NCBI GenBank assembly: GCA_026545225.1
Contig: CM048847.1
Location: 14,441,835 to 14,505,834, forward strand
DNA from: Cornus controversa
Taxonomy: Eukaryota > Streptophyta > Magnoliopsida > Cornales > Cornaceae
Direction: 5' to 3'
Length of the DNA: 64,000 nt
Shown: positions 39,852 through 55,349 of the stretch, one piece after another
Layout of the letters: the number at the start of each line of letters is the position of its first letter
How positions within the stretch are numbered: the first letter of the stretch is position 1
The notes under the pieces: generated by a model
Told to the model about the DNA's origin: nothing
What the model saw: the letters and a program-made list of their open reading frames with translations, nothing else
The model's database searches: none
Translations under genes and position numbers: made by a program

Positions 39852-42065
39852 GGTTGGTAGCTTGTAAATTATTTCCTTTAGACGTCCAAACGGTCGAAAT
39901 TGGAACAAAGCACCATACGGTTGTGATGAAGGTCGGATTGACATGTTCGTCACTTCTTTTGGATGCTTTGATGGTCTAATTTGGAAAAAAGAAACTTACG
40001 ATTCTGATTATGACACGACTTCTCAAGGAATGGGGTTTTTGAATCTAAACAACTCAAACAAAACTTGTTTAAAATCATCGATAGCTTGGGAATTGTTTCT
40101 TTTACTTTTCCAGATGGTTGAAGTTGGCATAGAGCACCATACGGTTGTGATCATTCATGAGTGCAGCAAGGAATTACTATTTTTGATTCAGGACGTCCTG
40201 ATGGTTGAATTTGGCATAAAGCAATGTATAATTCTAAGTATGGCACGATTTCACGTGGATTGGGACTTTTCGAATCAGGACAAGTCAAACGAAACAAGTT
40301 CGAAACCATTGTTGTCATTCTCTATTCTTCTGGACATCCAGATGGTCAATTCTAGCATAAAGCGCCATACGGTTGTCGTCGTGCCTGATTATTGCAAGCA
40401 ATTGTTCTTTACGACTCAGAACAACTCAAACAAACATGGATGAAGATCGGATCGACATGCTCGTCGTTTCTTTGGGACGCTTTGATGGTTTCATTTAGAA
40501 AAAAGCAGCGTACGATTAGTATTATGGCACGACTTCTCTTGGAATGTGGTTTTCTAATCATAACAACTCAAATGAAACAAGTTTAAAATGGTTGTGAGCT
40601 TGCTAATTGTTTCCTTTAGATGTCCAAACGGTCGAATTTGGAACAAAGCACCATACGGTTGTGATGAAGATCGGATTGACATGTTCGTCACTTCTTTTGG
40701 ATGCTTTGATGGTCTAATTTGGAAAAAAGAAACTTACGATTCTGATTATGGCACGACTTCTCAAGGAATGGGTTTTTGAATCAGAACAACTCAAACTAAA
40801 CTTGTTTGAAATCATCGATAGCTTGGGAATTGTTTCTTTTACTTGTCCAGATGGTTGAAGTTGGCATAGAGCACCATACGGTTGTGATCATTCATGGGTG
40901 CAGTATGGAATTACTCTTTTTGATTCAGGAAGTCCTGACGGTTGAATTTGGCATAAAGCAACGTATAATTCTAAGTATGGCACGATTTCACATGGATTGG
41001 AATTTTCGAATCAGGACAAGTCAAACGAAACAAGTTCGAAACCGTTGTTGTCATTCTCTATTTTTCTGGACATCTAGATGGCCAATTCTAGCACAAAGCG
41101 CCATACGGTTGTCGTCATGCCTGATTATTGCAAGCAATAGTTCTTTCGACTCAGAACAACTCAAACAGACATGGATGAAGATCGGATCGACATGCTCGTC
41201 GTTTCTTTGGGACGCTTTGATGGTTTCATTTAGAAAAAAGCAGCGTACGATTACTATTATGGCACGACTTCTCTTGCTTGGAATGTGGTTTTCTAATCAT
41301 AACAACTCAAATGAAACAAGTTTAAAATGGTTGGTAGCTTGCAAATTGTTTCCTTTAGATGTCGAAACGGTCGAATTTGGAACCAAGCACCATACGGTTG
41401 TGACGAAGATCGGATTGACATGTTCGTCACTTCTTTTGGATGCTTTGATGGTCTAATTTGGAAAAAAGAAACTTACGATTCTGATTATGACACAACTTCT
41501 CAAGGAATGGGGTTTTTGAATCAGAACAACTGAAACTAAACTTGTTTAAAATCATCGATAGCTTGGGAATTGTTTCTTTTACTTGTCCAGATGGTTGAAG
41601 TTGGCATAGAGCACCATACGGTTGTGATCATTCATGAGTGCAGCAAGGAATTACTCTTTTCGATTCAGGACGTCCTCACGGTCGAATTAGGCATAAAGCA
41701 ACGTATAATTCTATGTATGGCACGATTTCACGTTGATTGGACTTTTCGAATCCGGACAGGTCAAACGAAACAAGTTCAAAACCGTTGTTGTCATTCTCTA
41801 TTCTTCTAGACATCCAGATGGTCAATTCTAGCACAAAGCACCATACGGTTATGGTCATGCCTGGTTAATGCAAGGAATTGTTCTTTTCGACTCAGAACAA
41901 CTCAAAAAAACATGGATGAAGATCGGATCGACATGCTCGTCCTTTCTTTGGGACCCTTTGATGGTTTCATTTAGAAAAAAGTAGCGTACGATTAGTAGTA
42001 TGGCACGACTTCTGTTGGAATGTGGTTTTTCAATCAAAACAACTCAAATGAAACAAGTTTAAAAT
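39852..42065 (+). repeat. HOR copy 19 (C/A type)
   Basis: Full copy in the majority C/A state, and the last such copy in the window. Confidence 0.97.
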
Positions 42066-44279
42066 GGTTGGTAGCTTGTAAATTATTTCCTTTAGACGTC
42101 CAAACGGTCGAAATTGGAACAAAGCACCATACGGTTGTGATGAAGGTCGGATTGACATGTTCGTCACTTCTTTTGGATGCTTTGATGGTCTAATTTGGAA
42201 AAAAGAAACTTACGATTCTGATTATGACACGACTTCTCAAGGAATGGGGTTTTTGAATCTAAACAACTCAAACAAAACTTGTTTAAAATCATCGATAGCT
42301 TGGGAATTGTTTCTTTTACTTTTCCAGATGGTTGAAGTTGGCATAGAGCACCATACGGTTGTGATCATTCATGAGTGCAGCAAGGAATTACTATTTTTGA
42401 TTCAGGACGTCCTGATGGTTGAATTTGGCATAAAGCAATGTATAATTCTAAGTATGGCACGATTTCACGTGGATTGGGACTTTTCGAATCAGGACAAGTC
42501 AAACGAAACAAGTTCGAAACCATTGTTGTCATTCTCTATTCTTCTGGACATCCAGATGGTCAATTCTAGCATAAAGCGCCATACGGTTGTCGTCGTGCCT
42601 GATTATTGCAAGCAATTGTTCTTTACGACTCAGAACAACTCAAACAAACATGGATGAAGATCGGATCGACATGCTCGTCGTTTCTTTGGGACGCTTTGAT
42701 GGTTTCATTTAGAAAAAAGCAGCGTACGATTAGTATTATGGCACGACTTCTCTTGGAATGTGGTTTTCTAATCATAACAACTCAAATGAAACAAGTTTAA
42801 AATGGTTGTGAGCTTGCTAATTGTTTCCTTTAGATGTCCAAACGGTCGAATTTGGAACAAAGCACCATACGGTTGTGATGAAGATCGGATTGACATGTTC
42901 GTCACTTCTTTTGGATGCTTTGATGGTCTAATTTGGAAAAAAGAAACTTACGATTCTGATTATGGCACGACTTCTCAAGGAATGGGTTTTTGAATCAGAA
43001 CAACTCAAACTAAACTTGTTTGAAATCATCGATAGCTTGGGAATTGTTTCTTTTACTTGTCCAGATGGTTGAAGTTGGCATAGAGCACCATACGGTTGTG
43101 ATCATTCATGGGTGCAGTATGGAATTACTCTTTTTGATTCAGGAAGTCCTGACGGTTGAATTTGGCATAAAGCAACGTATAATTCTAAGTATGGCACGAT
43201 TTCACATGGATTGGAATTTTCGAATCAGGACAAGTCAAACGAAACAAGTTCGAAACCGTTGTTGTCATTCTCTATTTTTCTGGACATCTAGATGGCCAAT
43301 TCTAGCACAAAGCGCCATACGGTTGTCGTCATGCCTGATTATTGCAAGCAATAGTTCTTTCGACTCAGAACAACTCAAACAGACATGGATGAAGATCGGA
43401 TCGACATGCTCGTCGTTTCTTTGGGACGCTTTGATGGTTTCATTTAGAAAAAAGCAGCGTACGATTACTATTATGGCACGACTTCTCTTGCTTGGAATGT
43501 GGTTTTCTAATCATAACAACTCAAATGAAACAAGTTTAAAATGGTTGGTAGCTTGCAAATTGTTTCCTTTAGATGTCGAAACGGTCGAATTTGGAGCCAA
43601 GCACCATACGGTTGTGACGAAGATCGGATTGACATGTTCGTCACTTCTTTTGGATGCTTTGATGGTCTAATTTGGAAAAAAGAAACTTACGATTCTGATT
43701 ATGACACAACTTCTCAAGGAATGGGGTTTTTGAATCAGAACAACTGAAACTAAACTTGTTTAAAATCATCGATAGCTTGGGAATTGTTTCTTTTACTTGT
43801 CCAGATGGTTGAAGTTGGCATAGAGCACCATACGGTTGTGATCATTCATGAGTGCAGCAAGGAATTACTCTTTTCGATTCAGGACGTCCTCACGGTCGAA
43901 TTAGGCATAAAGCAACGTATAATTCTATGTATGGCACGATTTCACGTTGATTGGACTTTTCGAATCCGGACAGGTCAAACGAAACAAGTTCAAAACCGTT
44001 GTTGTCATTCTCTATTCTTCTAGACATCCAGATGGTCAATTCTAGCACAAAGCACCATACGGTTATGGTCATGCCTGGTTAATGCAAGGAATTGTTCTTT
44101 TCGACTCAGAACAACTCAAAAAAACATGGATGAAGATCGGATCGACATGCTCGTCCTTTCTTTGGGACCCTTTGATGGTTTCATTTAGAAAAAAGTAGCG
44201 TACGATTAGTAGTATGGCACGACTTCTGTTGGAATGTGGTTTTTCAATCAAAACAACTCAAATGAAACAAGTTTAAAAT
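42066..44279 (+). repeat. HOR copy 20 (C/G type)
   Basis: Full copy with G at HOR 1531 (window 43596) and C at HOR 1231. Confidence 0.97.
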
Positions 44280-46493
44280 GGTTGGTAGCTTGTAAATTAT
44301 TTCCTTTAGACGTCCAAACGGTCGAAATTGGAACAAAGCACCATACGGTTGTGATGAAGGTCGGATTGACATGTTCGTCACTTCTTTTGGATGCTTTGAT
44401 GGTCTAATTTGGAAAAAAGAAACTTACGATTCTGATTATGACACGACTTCTCAAGGAATGGGGTTTTTGAATCTAAACAACTCAAACAAAACTTGTTTAA
44501 AATCATCGATAGCTTGGGAATTGTTTCTTTTACTTTTCCAGATGGTTGAAGTTGGCATAGAGCACCATACGGTTGTGATCATTCATGAGTGCAGCAAGGA
44601 ATTACTATTTTTGATTCAGGACGTCCTGATGGTTGAATTTGGCATAAAGCAATGTATAATTCTAAGTATGGCACGATTTCACGTGGATTGGGACTTTTCG
44701 AATCAGGACAAGTCAAACGAAACAAGTTCGAAACCATTGTTGTCATTCTCTATTCTTCTGGACATCCAGATGGTCAATTCTAGCATAAAGCGCCATACGG
44801 TTGTCGTCGTGCCTGATTATTGCAAGCAATTGTTCTTTACGACTCAGAACAACTCAAACAAACATGGATGAAGATCGGATCGACATGCTCGTCGTTTCTT
44901 TGGGACGCTTTGATGGTTTCATTTAGAAAAAAGCAGCGTACGATTAGTATTATGGCACGACTTCTCTTGGAATGTGGTTTTCTAATCATAACAACTCAAA
45001 TGAAACAAGTTTAAAATGGTTGTGAGCTTGCTAATTGTTTCCTTTAGATGTCCAAACGGTCGAATTTGGAACAAAGCACCATACGGTTGTGATGAAGATC
45101 GGATTGACATGTTCGTCACTTCTTTTGGATGCTTTGATGGTCTAATTTGGAAAAAAGAAACTTACGATTCTGATTATGGCACGACTTCTCAAGGAATGGG
45201 TTTTTGAATCAGAACAACTCAAACTAAACTTGTTTGAAATCATCGATAGCTTGGGAATTGTTTCTTTTACTTGTCCAGATGGTTGAAGTTGGCATAGAGC
45301 ACCATACGGTTGTGATCATTCATGGGTGCAGTATGGAATTACTCTTTTTGATTCAGGAAGTCCTGACGGTTGAATTTGGCATAAAGCAACGTATAATTCT
45401 AAGTATGGCACGATTTCACATGGATTGGAATTTTCGAATCAGGACAAGTCAAACGAAACAAGTTCGAAACCGTTGTTGTCATTCTCTATTTTTCTGGACA
45501 TCTAGATGGCCAATTCTAGCACAAAGCGCCATACGGTTGTCGTCATGCCTGATTATTGCAAGCAATAGTTCTTTCGACTCAGAACAACTCAAACAGACAT
45601 GGATGAAGATCGGATCGACATGCTCGTCGTTTCTTTGGGACGCTTTGATGGTTTCATTTAGAAAAAAGCAGCGTACGATTACTATTATGGCACGACTTCT
45701 CTTGCTTGGAATGTGGTTTTCTAATCATAACAACTCAAATGAAACAAGTTTAAAATGGTTGGTAGCTTGCAAATTGTTTCCTTTAGATGTCGAAACGGTC
45801 GAATTTGGAGCCAAGCACCATACGGTTGTGACGAAGATCGGATTGACATGTTCGTCACTTCTTTTGGATGCTTTGATGGTCTAATTTGGAAAAAAGAAAC
45901 TTACGATTCTGATTATGACACAACTTCTCAAGGAATGGGGTTTTTGAATCAGAACAACTGAAACTAAACTTGTTTAAAATCATCGATAGCTTGGGAATTG
46001 TTTCTTTTACTTGTCCAGATGGTTGAAGTTGGCATAGAGCACCATACGGTTGTGATCATTCATGAGTGCAGCAAGGAATTACTCTTTTCGATTCAGGACG
46101 TCCTCACGGTCGAATTAGGCATAAAGCAACGTATAATTCTATGTATGGCACGATTTCACGTTGATTGGACTTTTCGAATCCGGACAGGTCAAACGAAACA
46201 AGTTCAAAACCGTTGTTGTCATTCTCTATTCTTCTAGACATCCAGATGGTCAATTCTAGCACAAAGCACCATACGGTTATGGTCATGCCTGGTTAATGCA
46301 AGGAATTGTTCTTTTCGACTCAGAACAACTCAAAAAAACATGGATGAAGATCGGATCGACATGCTCGTCCTTTCTTTGGGACCCTTTGATGGTTTCATTT
46401 AGAAAAAAGTAGCGTACGATTAGTAGTATGGCACGACTTCTGTTGGAATGTGGTTTTTCAATCAAAACAACTCAAATGAAACAAGTTTAAAAT
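44280..46493 (+). repeat. HOR copy 21 (C/G type)
   Basis: Full copy with G at HOR 1531 (window 45810) and C at HOR 1231. Confidence 0.97.
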
Positions 46494-48707
46494 GGTTGGT
46501 AGCTTGTAAATTATTTCCTTTAGACGTCCAAACGGTCGAAATTGGAACAAAGCACCATACGGTTGTGATGAAGGTCGGATTGACATGTTCGTCACTTCTT
46601 TTGGATGCTTTGATGGTCTAATTTGGAAAAAAGAAACTTACGATTCTGATTATGACACGACTTCTCAAGGAATGGGGTTTTTGAATCTAAACAACTCAAA
46701 CAAAACTTGTTTAAAATCATCGATAGCTTGGGAATTGTTTCTTTTACTTTTCCAGATGGTTGAAGTTGGCATAGAGCACCATACGGTTGTGATCATTCAT
46801 GAGTGCAGCAAGGAATTACTATTTTTGATTCAGGACGTCCTGATGGTTGAATTTGGCATAAAGCAATGTATAATTCTAAGTATGGCACGATTTCACGTGG
46901 ATTGGGACTTTTCGAATCAGGACAAGTCAAACGAAACAAGTTCGAAACCATTGTTGTCATTCTCTATTCTTCTGGACATCCAGATGGTCAATTCTAGCAT
47001 AAAGCGCCATACGGTTGTCGTCGTGCCTGATTATTGCAAGCAATTGTTCTTTACGACTCAGAACAACTCAAACAAACATGGATGAAGATCGGATCGACAT
47101 GCTCGTCGTTTCTTTGGGACGCTTTGATGGTTTCATTTAGAAAAAAGCAGCGTACGATTAGTATTATGGCACGACTTCTCTTGGAATGTGGTTTTCTAAT
47201 CATAACAACTCAAATGAAACAAGTTTAAAATGGTTGTGAGCTTGCTAATTGTTTCCTTTAGATGTCCAAACGGTCGAATTTGGAACAAAGCACCATACGG
47301 TTGTGATGAAGATCGGATTGACATGTTCGTCACTTCTTTTGGATGCTTTGATGGTCTAATTTGGAAAAAAGAAACTTACGATTCTGATTATGGCACGACT
47401 TCTCAAGGAATGGGTTTTTGAATCAGAACAACTCAAACTAAACTTGTTTGAAATCATCGATAGCTTGGGAATTGTTTCTTTTACTTGTCCAGATGGTTGA
47501 AGTTGGCATAGAGCACCATACGGTTGTGATCATTCATGGGTGCAGTATGGAATTACTCTTTTTGATTCAGGAAGTCCTGACGGTTGAATTTGGCATAAAG
47601 CAACGTATAATTCTAAGTATGGCACGATTTCACATGGATTGGAATTTTCGAATCAGGACAAGTCAAACGAAACAAGTTCGAAACCGTTGTTGTCATTCTC
47701 TATTTTTCTGGACATCTAGATGGCCAATTCTAGCACAAAGCGCCATACGGTTGTCGTCATGCCTGATTATTGCAAGCAATAGTTCTTTCGACTCAGAACA
47801 ACTCAAACAGACATGGATGAAGATCGGATCGACATGCTCGTCGTTTCTTTGGGACGCTTTGATGGTTTCATTTAGAAAAAAGCAGCGTACGATTACTATT
47901 ATGGCACGACTTCTCTTGCTTGGAATGTGGTTTTCTAATCATAACAACTCAAATGAAACAAGTTTAAAATGGTTGGTAGCTTGCAAATTGTTTCCTTTAG
48001 ATGTCGAAACGGTCGAATTTGGAGCCAAGCACCATACGGTTGTGACGAAGATCGGATTGACATGTTCGTCACTTCTTTTGGATGCTTTGATGGTCTAATT
48101 TGGAAAAAAGAAACTTACGATTCTGATTATGACACAACTTCTCAAGGAATGGGGTTTTTGAATCAGAACAACTGAAACTAAACTTGTTTAAAATCATCGA
48201 TAGCTTGGGAATTGTTTCTTTTACTTGTCCAGATGGTTGAAGTTGGCATAGAGCACCATACGGTTGTGATCATTCATGAGTGCAGCAAGGAATTACTCTT
48301 TTCGATTCAGGACGTCCTCACGGTCGAATTAGGCATAAAGCAACGTATAATTCTATGTATGGCACGATTTCACGTTGATTGGACTTTTCGAATCCGGACA
48401 GGTCAAACGAAACAAGTTCAAAACCGTTGTTGTCATTCTCTATTCTTCTAGACATCCAGATGGTCAATTCTAGCACAAAGCACCATACGGTTATGGTCAT
48501 GCCTGGTTAATGCAAGGAATTGTTCTTTTCGACTCAGAACAACTCAAAAAAACATGGATGAAGATCGGATCGACATGCTCGTCCTTTCTTTGGGACCCTT
48601 TGATGGTTTCATTTAGAAAAAAGTAGCGTACGATTAGTAGTATGGCACGACTTCTGTTGGAATGTGGTTTTTCAATCAAAACAACTCAAATGAAACAAGT
48701 TTAAAAT
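46494..48707 (+). repeat. HOR copy 22 (C/G type)
   Basis: Full copy with G at HOR 1531 (window 48024) and C at HOR 1231. Confidence 0.97.
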
Positions 48708-50921
48708 GGTTGGTAGCTTGTAAATTATTTCCTTTAGACGTCCAAACGGTCGAAATTGGAACAAAGCACCATACGGTTGTGATGAAGGTCGGATTGACAT
48801 GTTCGTCACTTCTTTTGGATGCTTTGATGGTCTAATTTGGAAAAAAGAAACTTACGATTCTGATTATGACACGACTTCTCAAGGAATGGGGTTTTTGAAT
48901 CTAAACAACTCAAACAAAACTTGTTTAAAATCATCGATAGCTTGGGAATTGTTTCTTTTACTTTTCCAGATGGTTGAAGTTGGCATAGAGCACCATACGG
49001 TTGTGATCATTCATGAGTGCAGCAAGGAATTACTATTTTTGATTCAGGACGTCCTGATGGTTGAATTTGGCATAAAGCAATGTATAATTCTAAGTATGGC
49101 ACGATTTCACGTGGATTGGGACTTTTCGAATCAGGACAAGTCAAACGAAACAAGTTCGAAACCATTGTTGTCATTCTCTATTCTTCTGGACATCCAGATG
49201 GTCAATTCTAGCATAAAGCGCCATACGGTTGTCGTCGTGCCTGATTATTGCAAGCAATTGTTCTTTACGACTCAGAACAACTCAAACAAACATGGATGAA
49301 GATCGGATCGACATGCTCGTCGTTTCTTTGGGACGCTTTGATGGTTTCATTTAGAAAAAAGCAGCGTACGATTAGTATTATGGCACGACTTCTCTTGGAA
49401 TGTGGTTTTCTAATCATAACAACTCAAATGAAACAAGTTTAAAATGGTTGTGAGCTTGCTAATTGTTTCCTTTAGATGTCCAAACGGTCGAATTTGGAAC
49501 AAAGCACCATACGGTTGTGATGAAGATCGGATTGACATGTTCGTCACTTCTTTTGGATGCTTTGATGGTCTAATTTGGAAAAAAGAAACTTACGATTCTG
49601 ATTATGGCACGACTTCTCAAGGAATGGGTTTTTGAATCAGAACAACTCAAACTAAACTTGTTTGAAATCATCGATAGCTTGGGAATTGTTTCTTTTACTT
49701 GTCCAGATGGTTGAAGTTGGCATAGAGCACCATACGGTTGTGATCATTCATGGGTGCAGTATGGAATTACTCTTTTTGATTCAGGAAGTCCTGACGGTTG
49801 AATTTGGCATAAAGCAACGTATAATTCTAAGTATGGCACGATTTCACATGGATTGGAATTTTCGAATCAGGACAAGTCAAACGAAACAAGTTCGAAACCG
49901 TTGTTGTCATTCTCTATTTTTCTGGACATCTAGATGGTCAATTCTAGCACAAAGCGCCATACGGTTGTCGTCATGCCTGATTATTGCAAGCAATAGTTCT
50001 TTCGACTCAGAACAACTCAAACAGACATGGATGAAGATCGGATCGACATGCTCGTCGTTTCTTTGGGACGCTTTGATGGTTTCATTTAGAAAAAAGCAGC
50101 GTACGATTACTATTATGGCACGACTTCTCTTGCTTGGAATGTGGTTTTCTAATCATAACAACTCAAATGAAACAAGTTTAAAATGGTTGGTAGCTTGCAA
50201 ATTGTTTCCTTTAGATGTCGAAACGGTCGAATTTGGAACCAAGCACCATACGGTTGTGACGAAGATCGGATTGACATGTTCGTCACTTCTTTTGGATGCT
50301 TTGATGGTCTAATTTGGAAAAAAGAAACTTACGATTCTGATTATGACACAACTTCTCAAGGAATGGGGTTTTTGAATCAGAACAACTGAAACTAAACTTG
50401 TTTAAAATCATCGATAGCTTGGGAATTGTTTCTTTTACTTGTCCAGATGGTTGAAGTTGGCATAGAGCACCATACGGTTGTGATCATTCATGAGTGCAGC
50501 AAGGAATTACTCTTTTCGATTCAGGACGTCCTCACGGTCGAATTAGGCATAAAGCAACGTATAATTCTATGTATGGCACGATTTCACGTTGATTGGACTT
50601 TTCGAATCCGGACAGGTCAAACGAAACAAGTTCAAAACCGTTGTTGTCATTCTCTATTCTTCTAGACATCCAGATGGTCAATTCTAGCACAAAGCACCAT
50701 ACGGTTATGGTCATGCCTGGTTAATGCAAGGAATTGTTCTTTTCGACTCAGAACAACTCAAAAAAACATGGATGAAGATCGGATCGACATGCTCGTCCTT
50801 TCTTTGGGACCCTTTGATGGTTTCATTTAGAAAAAAGTAGCGTACGATTAGTAGTATGGCACGACTTCTGTTGGAATGTGGTTTTTCAATCAAAACAACT
50901 CAAATGAAACAAGTTTAAAAT
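48708..50921 (+). repeat. HOR copy 23 (T/A type)
   Basis: Full copy with T at HOR 1231 (window 49938) and A at HOR 1531. Confidence 0.97.
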
Positions 50922-53135
50922 GGTTGGTAGCTTGTAAATTATTTCCTTTAGACGTCCAAACGGTCGAAATTGGAACAAAGCACCATACGGTTGTGATGAA
51001 GGTCGGATTGACATGTTCGTCACTTCTTTTGGATGCTTTGATGGTCTAATTTGGAAAAAAGAAACTTACGATTCTGATTATGACACGACTTCTCAAGGAA
51101 TGGGGTTTTTGAATCTAAACAACTCAAACAAAACTTGTTTAAAATCATCGATAGCTTGGGAATTGTTTCTTTTACTTTTCCAGATGGTTGAAGTTGGCAT
51201 AGAGCACCATACGGTTGTGATCATTCATGAGTGCAGCAAGGAATTACTATTTTTGATTCAGGACGTCCTGATGGTTGAATTTGGCATAAAGCAATGTATA
51301 ATTCTAAGTATGGCACGATTTCACGTGGATTGGGACTTTTCGAATCAGGACAAGTCAAACGAAACAAGTTCGAAACCATTGTTGTCATTCTCTATTCTTC
51401 TGGACATCCAGATGGTCAATTCTAGCATAAAGCGCCATACGGTTGTCGTCGTGCCTGATTATTGCAAGCAATTGTTCTTTACGACTCAGAACAACTCAAA
51501 CAAACATGGATGAAGATCGGATCGACATGCTCGTCGTTTCTTTGGGACGCTTTGATGGTTTCATTTAGAAAAAAGCAGCGTACGATTAGTATTATGGCAC
51601 GACTTCTCTTGGAATGTGGTTTTCTAATCATAACAACTCAAATGAAACAAGTTTAAAATGGTTGTGAGCTTGCTAATTGTTTCCTTTAGATGTCCAAACG
51701 GTCGAATTTGGAACAAAGCACCATACGGTTGTGATGAAGATCGGATTGACATGTTCGTCACTTCTTTTGGATGCTTTGATGGTCTAATTTGGAAAAAAGA
51801 AACTTACGATTCTGATTATGGCACGACTTCTCAAGGAATGGGTTTTTGAATCAGAACAACTCAAACTAAACTTGTTTGAAATCATCGATAGCTTGGGAAT
51901 TGTTTCTTTTACTTGTCCAGATGGTTGAAGTTGGCATAGAGCACCATACGGTTGTGATCATTCATGGGTGCAGTATGGAATTACTCTTTTTGATTCAGGA
52001 AGTCCTGACGGTTGAATTTGGCATAAAGCAACGTATAATTCTAAGTATGGCACGATTTCACATGGATTGGAATTTTCGAATCAGGACAAGTCAAACGAAA
52101 CAAGTTCGAAACCGTTGTTGTCATTCTCTATTTTTCTGGACATCTAGATGGCCAATTCTAGCACAAAGCGCCATACGGTTGTCGTCATGCCTGATTATTG
52201 CAAGCAATAGTTCTTTCGACTCAGAACAACTCAAACAGACATGGATGAAGATCGGATCGACATGCTCGTCGTTTCTTTGGGACGCTTTGATGGTTTCATT
52301 TAGAAAAAAGCAGCGTACGATTACTATTATGGCACGACTTCTCTTGCTTGGAATGTGGTTTTCTAATCATAACAACTCAAATGAAACAAGTTTAAAATGG
52401 TTGGTAGCTTGCAAATTGTTTCCTTTAGATGTCGAAACGGTCGAATTTGGAGCCAAGCACCATACGGTTGTGACGAAGATCGGATTGACATGTTCGTCAC
52501 TTCTTTTGGATGCTTTGATGGTCTAATTTGGAAAAAAGAAACTTACGATTCTGATTATGACACAACTTCTCAAGGAATGGGGTTTTTGAATCAGAACAAC
52601 TGAAACTAAACTTGTTTAAAATCATCGATAGCTTGGGAATTGTTTCTTTTACTTGTCCAGATGGTTGAAGTTGGCATAGAGCACCATACGGTTGTGATCA
52701 TTCATGAGTGCAGCAAGGAATTACTCTTTTCGATTCAGGACGTCCTCACGGTCGAATTAGGCATAAAGCAACGTATAATTCTATGTATGGCACGATTTCA
52801 CGTTGATTGGACTTTTCGAATCCGGACAGGTCAAACGAAACAAGTTCAAAACCGTTGTTGTCATTCTCTATTCTTCTAGACATCCAGATGGTCAATTCTA
52901 GCACAAAGCACCATACGGTTATGGTCATGCCTGGTTAATGCAAGGAATTGTTCTTTTCGACTCAGAACAACTCAAAAAAACATGGATGAAGATCGGATCG
53001 ACATGCTCGTCCTTTCTTTGGGACCCTTTGATGGTTTCATTTAGAAAAAAGTAGCGTACGATTAGTAGTATGGCACGACTTCTGTTGGAATGTGGTTTTT
53101 CAATCAAAACAACTCAAATGAAACAAGTTTAAAAT
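50922..53135 (+). repeat. HOR copy 24 (C/G type)
   Basis: Full copy with G at HOR 1531 (window 52452) and C at HOR 1231. Confidence 0.97.
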
Positions 53136-55349
53136 GGTTGGTAGCTTGTAAATTATTTCCTTTAGACGTCCAAACGGTCGAAATTGGAACAAAGCACCAT
53201 ACGGTTGTGATGAAGGTCGGATTGACATGTTCGTCACTTCTTTTGGATGCTTTGATGGTCTAATTTGGAAAAAAGAAACTTACGATTCTGATTATGACAC
53301 GACTTCTCAAGGAATGGGGTTTTTGAATCTAAACAACTCAAACAAAACTTGTTTAAAATCATCGATAGCTTGGGAATTGTTTCTTTTACTTTTCCAGATG
53401 GTTGAAGTTGGCATAGAGCACCATACGGTTGTGATCATTCATGAGTGCAGCAAGGAATTACTATTTTTGATTCAGGACGTCCTGATGGTTGAATTTGGCA
53501 TAAAGCAATGTATAATTCTAAGTATGGCACGATTTCACGTGGATTGGGACTTTTCGAATCAGGACAAGTCAAACGAAACAAGTTCGAAACCATTGTTGTC
53601 ATTCTCTATTCTTCTGGACATCCAGATGGTCAATTCTAGCATAAAGCGCCATACGGTTGTCGTCGTGCCTGATTATTGCAAGCAATTGTTCTTTACGACT
53701 CAGAACAACTCAAACAAACATGGATGAAGATCGGATCGACATGCTCGTCGTTTCTTTGGGACGCTTTGATGGTTTCATTTAGAAAAAAGCAGCGTACGAT
53801 TAGTATTATGGCACGACTTCTCTTGGAATGTGGTTTTCTAATCATAACAACTCAAATGAAACAAGTTTAAAATGGTTGTGAGCTTGCTAATTGTTTCCTT
53901 TAGATGTCCAAACGGTCGAATTTGGAACAAAGCACCATACGGTTGTGATGAAGATCGGATTGACATGTTCGTCACTTCTTTTGGATGCTTTGATGGTCTA
54001 ATTTGGAAAAAAGAAACTTACGATTCTGATTATGGCACGACTTCTCAAGGAATGGGTTTTTGAATCAGAACAACTCAAACTAAACTTGTTTGAAATCATC
54101 GATAGCTTGGGAATTGTTTCTTTTACTTGTCCAGATGGTTGAAGTTGGCATAGAGCACCATACGGTTGTGATCATTCATGGGTGCAGTATGGAATTACTC
54201 TTTTTGATTCAGGAAGTCCTGACGGTTGAATTTGGCATAAAGCAACGTATAATTCTAAGTATGGCACGATTTCACATGGATTGGAATTTTCGAATCAGGA
54301 CAAGTCAAACGAAACAAGTTCGAAACCGTTGTTGTCATTCTCTATTTTTCTGGACATCTAGATGGCCAATTCTAGCACAAAGCGCCATACGGTTGTCGTC
54401 ATGCCTGATTATTGCAAGCAATAGTTCTTTCGACTCAGAACAACTCAAACAGACATGGATGAAGATCGGATCGACATGCTCGTCGTTTCTTTGGGACGCT
54501 TTGATGGTTTCATTTAGAAAAAAGCAGCGTACGATTACTATTATGGCACGACTTCTCTTGCTTGGAATGTGGTTTTCTAATCATAACAACTCAAATGAAA
54601 CAAGTTTAAAATGGTTGGTAGCTTGCAAATTGTTTCCTTTAGATGTCGAAACGGTCGAATTTGGAGCCAAGCACCATACGGTTGTGACGAAGATCGGATT
54701 GACATGTTCGTCACTTCTTTTGGATGCTTTGATGGTCTAATTTGGAAAAAAGAAACTTACGATTCTGATTATGACACAACTTCTCAAGGAATGGGGTTTT
54801 TGAATCAGAACAACTGAAACTAAACTTGTTTAAAATCATCGATAGCTTGGGAATTGTTTCTTTTACTTGTCCAGATGGTTGAAGTTGGCATAGAGCACCA
54901 TACGGTTGTGATCATTCATGAGTGCAGCAAGGAATTACTCTTTTCGATTCAGGACGTCCTCACGGTCGAATTAGGCATAAAGCAACGTATAATTCTATGT
55001 ATGGCACGATTTCACGTTGATTGGACTTTTCGAATCCGGACAGGTCAAACGAAACAAGTTCAAAACCGTTGTTGTCATTCTCTATTCTTCTAGACATCCA
55101 GATGGTCAATTCTAGCACAAAGCACCATACGGTTATGGTCATGCCTGGTTAATGCAAGGAATTGTTCTTTTCGACTCAGAACAACTCAAAAAAACATGGA
55201 TGAAGATCGGATCGACATGCTCGTCCTTTCTTTGGGACCCTTTGATGGTTTCATTTAGAAAAAAGTAGCGTACGATTAGTAGTATGGCACGACTTCTGTT
55301 GGAATGTGGTTTTTCAATCAAAACAACTCAAATGAAACAAGTTTAAAAT
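53136..55349 (+). repeat. HOR copy 25 (C/G type)
   Basis: Full copy with G at HOR 1531 (window 54666) and C at HOR 1231. Confidence 0.97.
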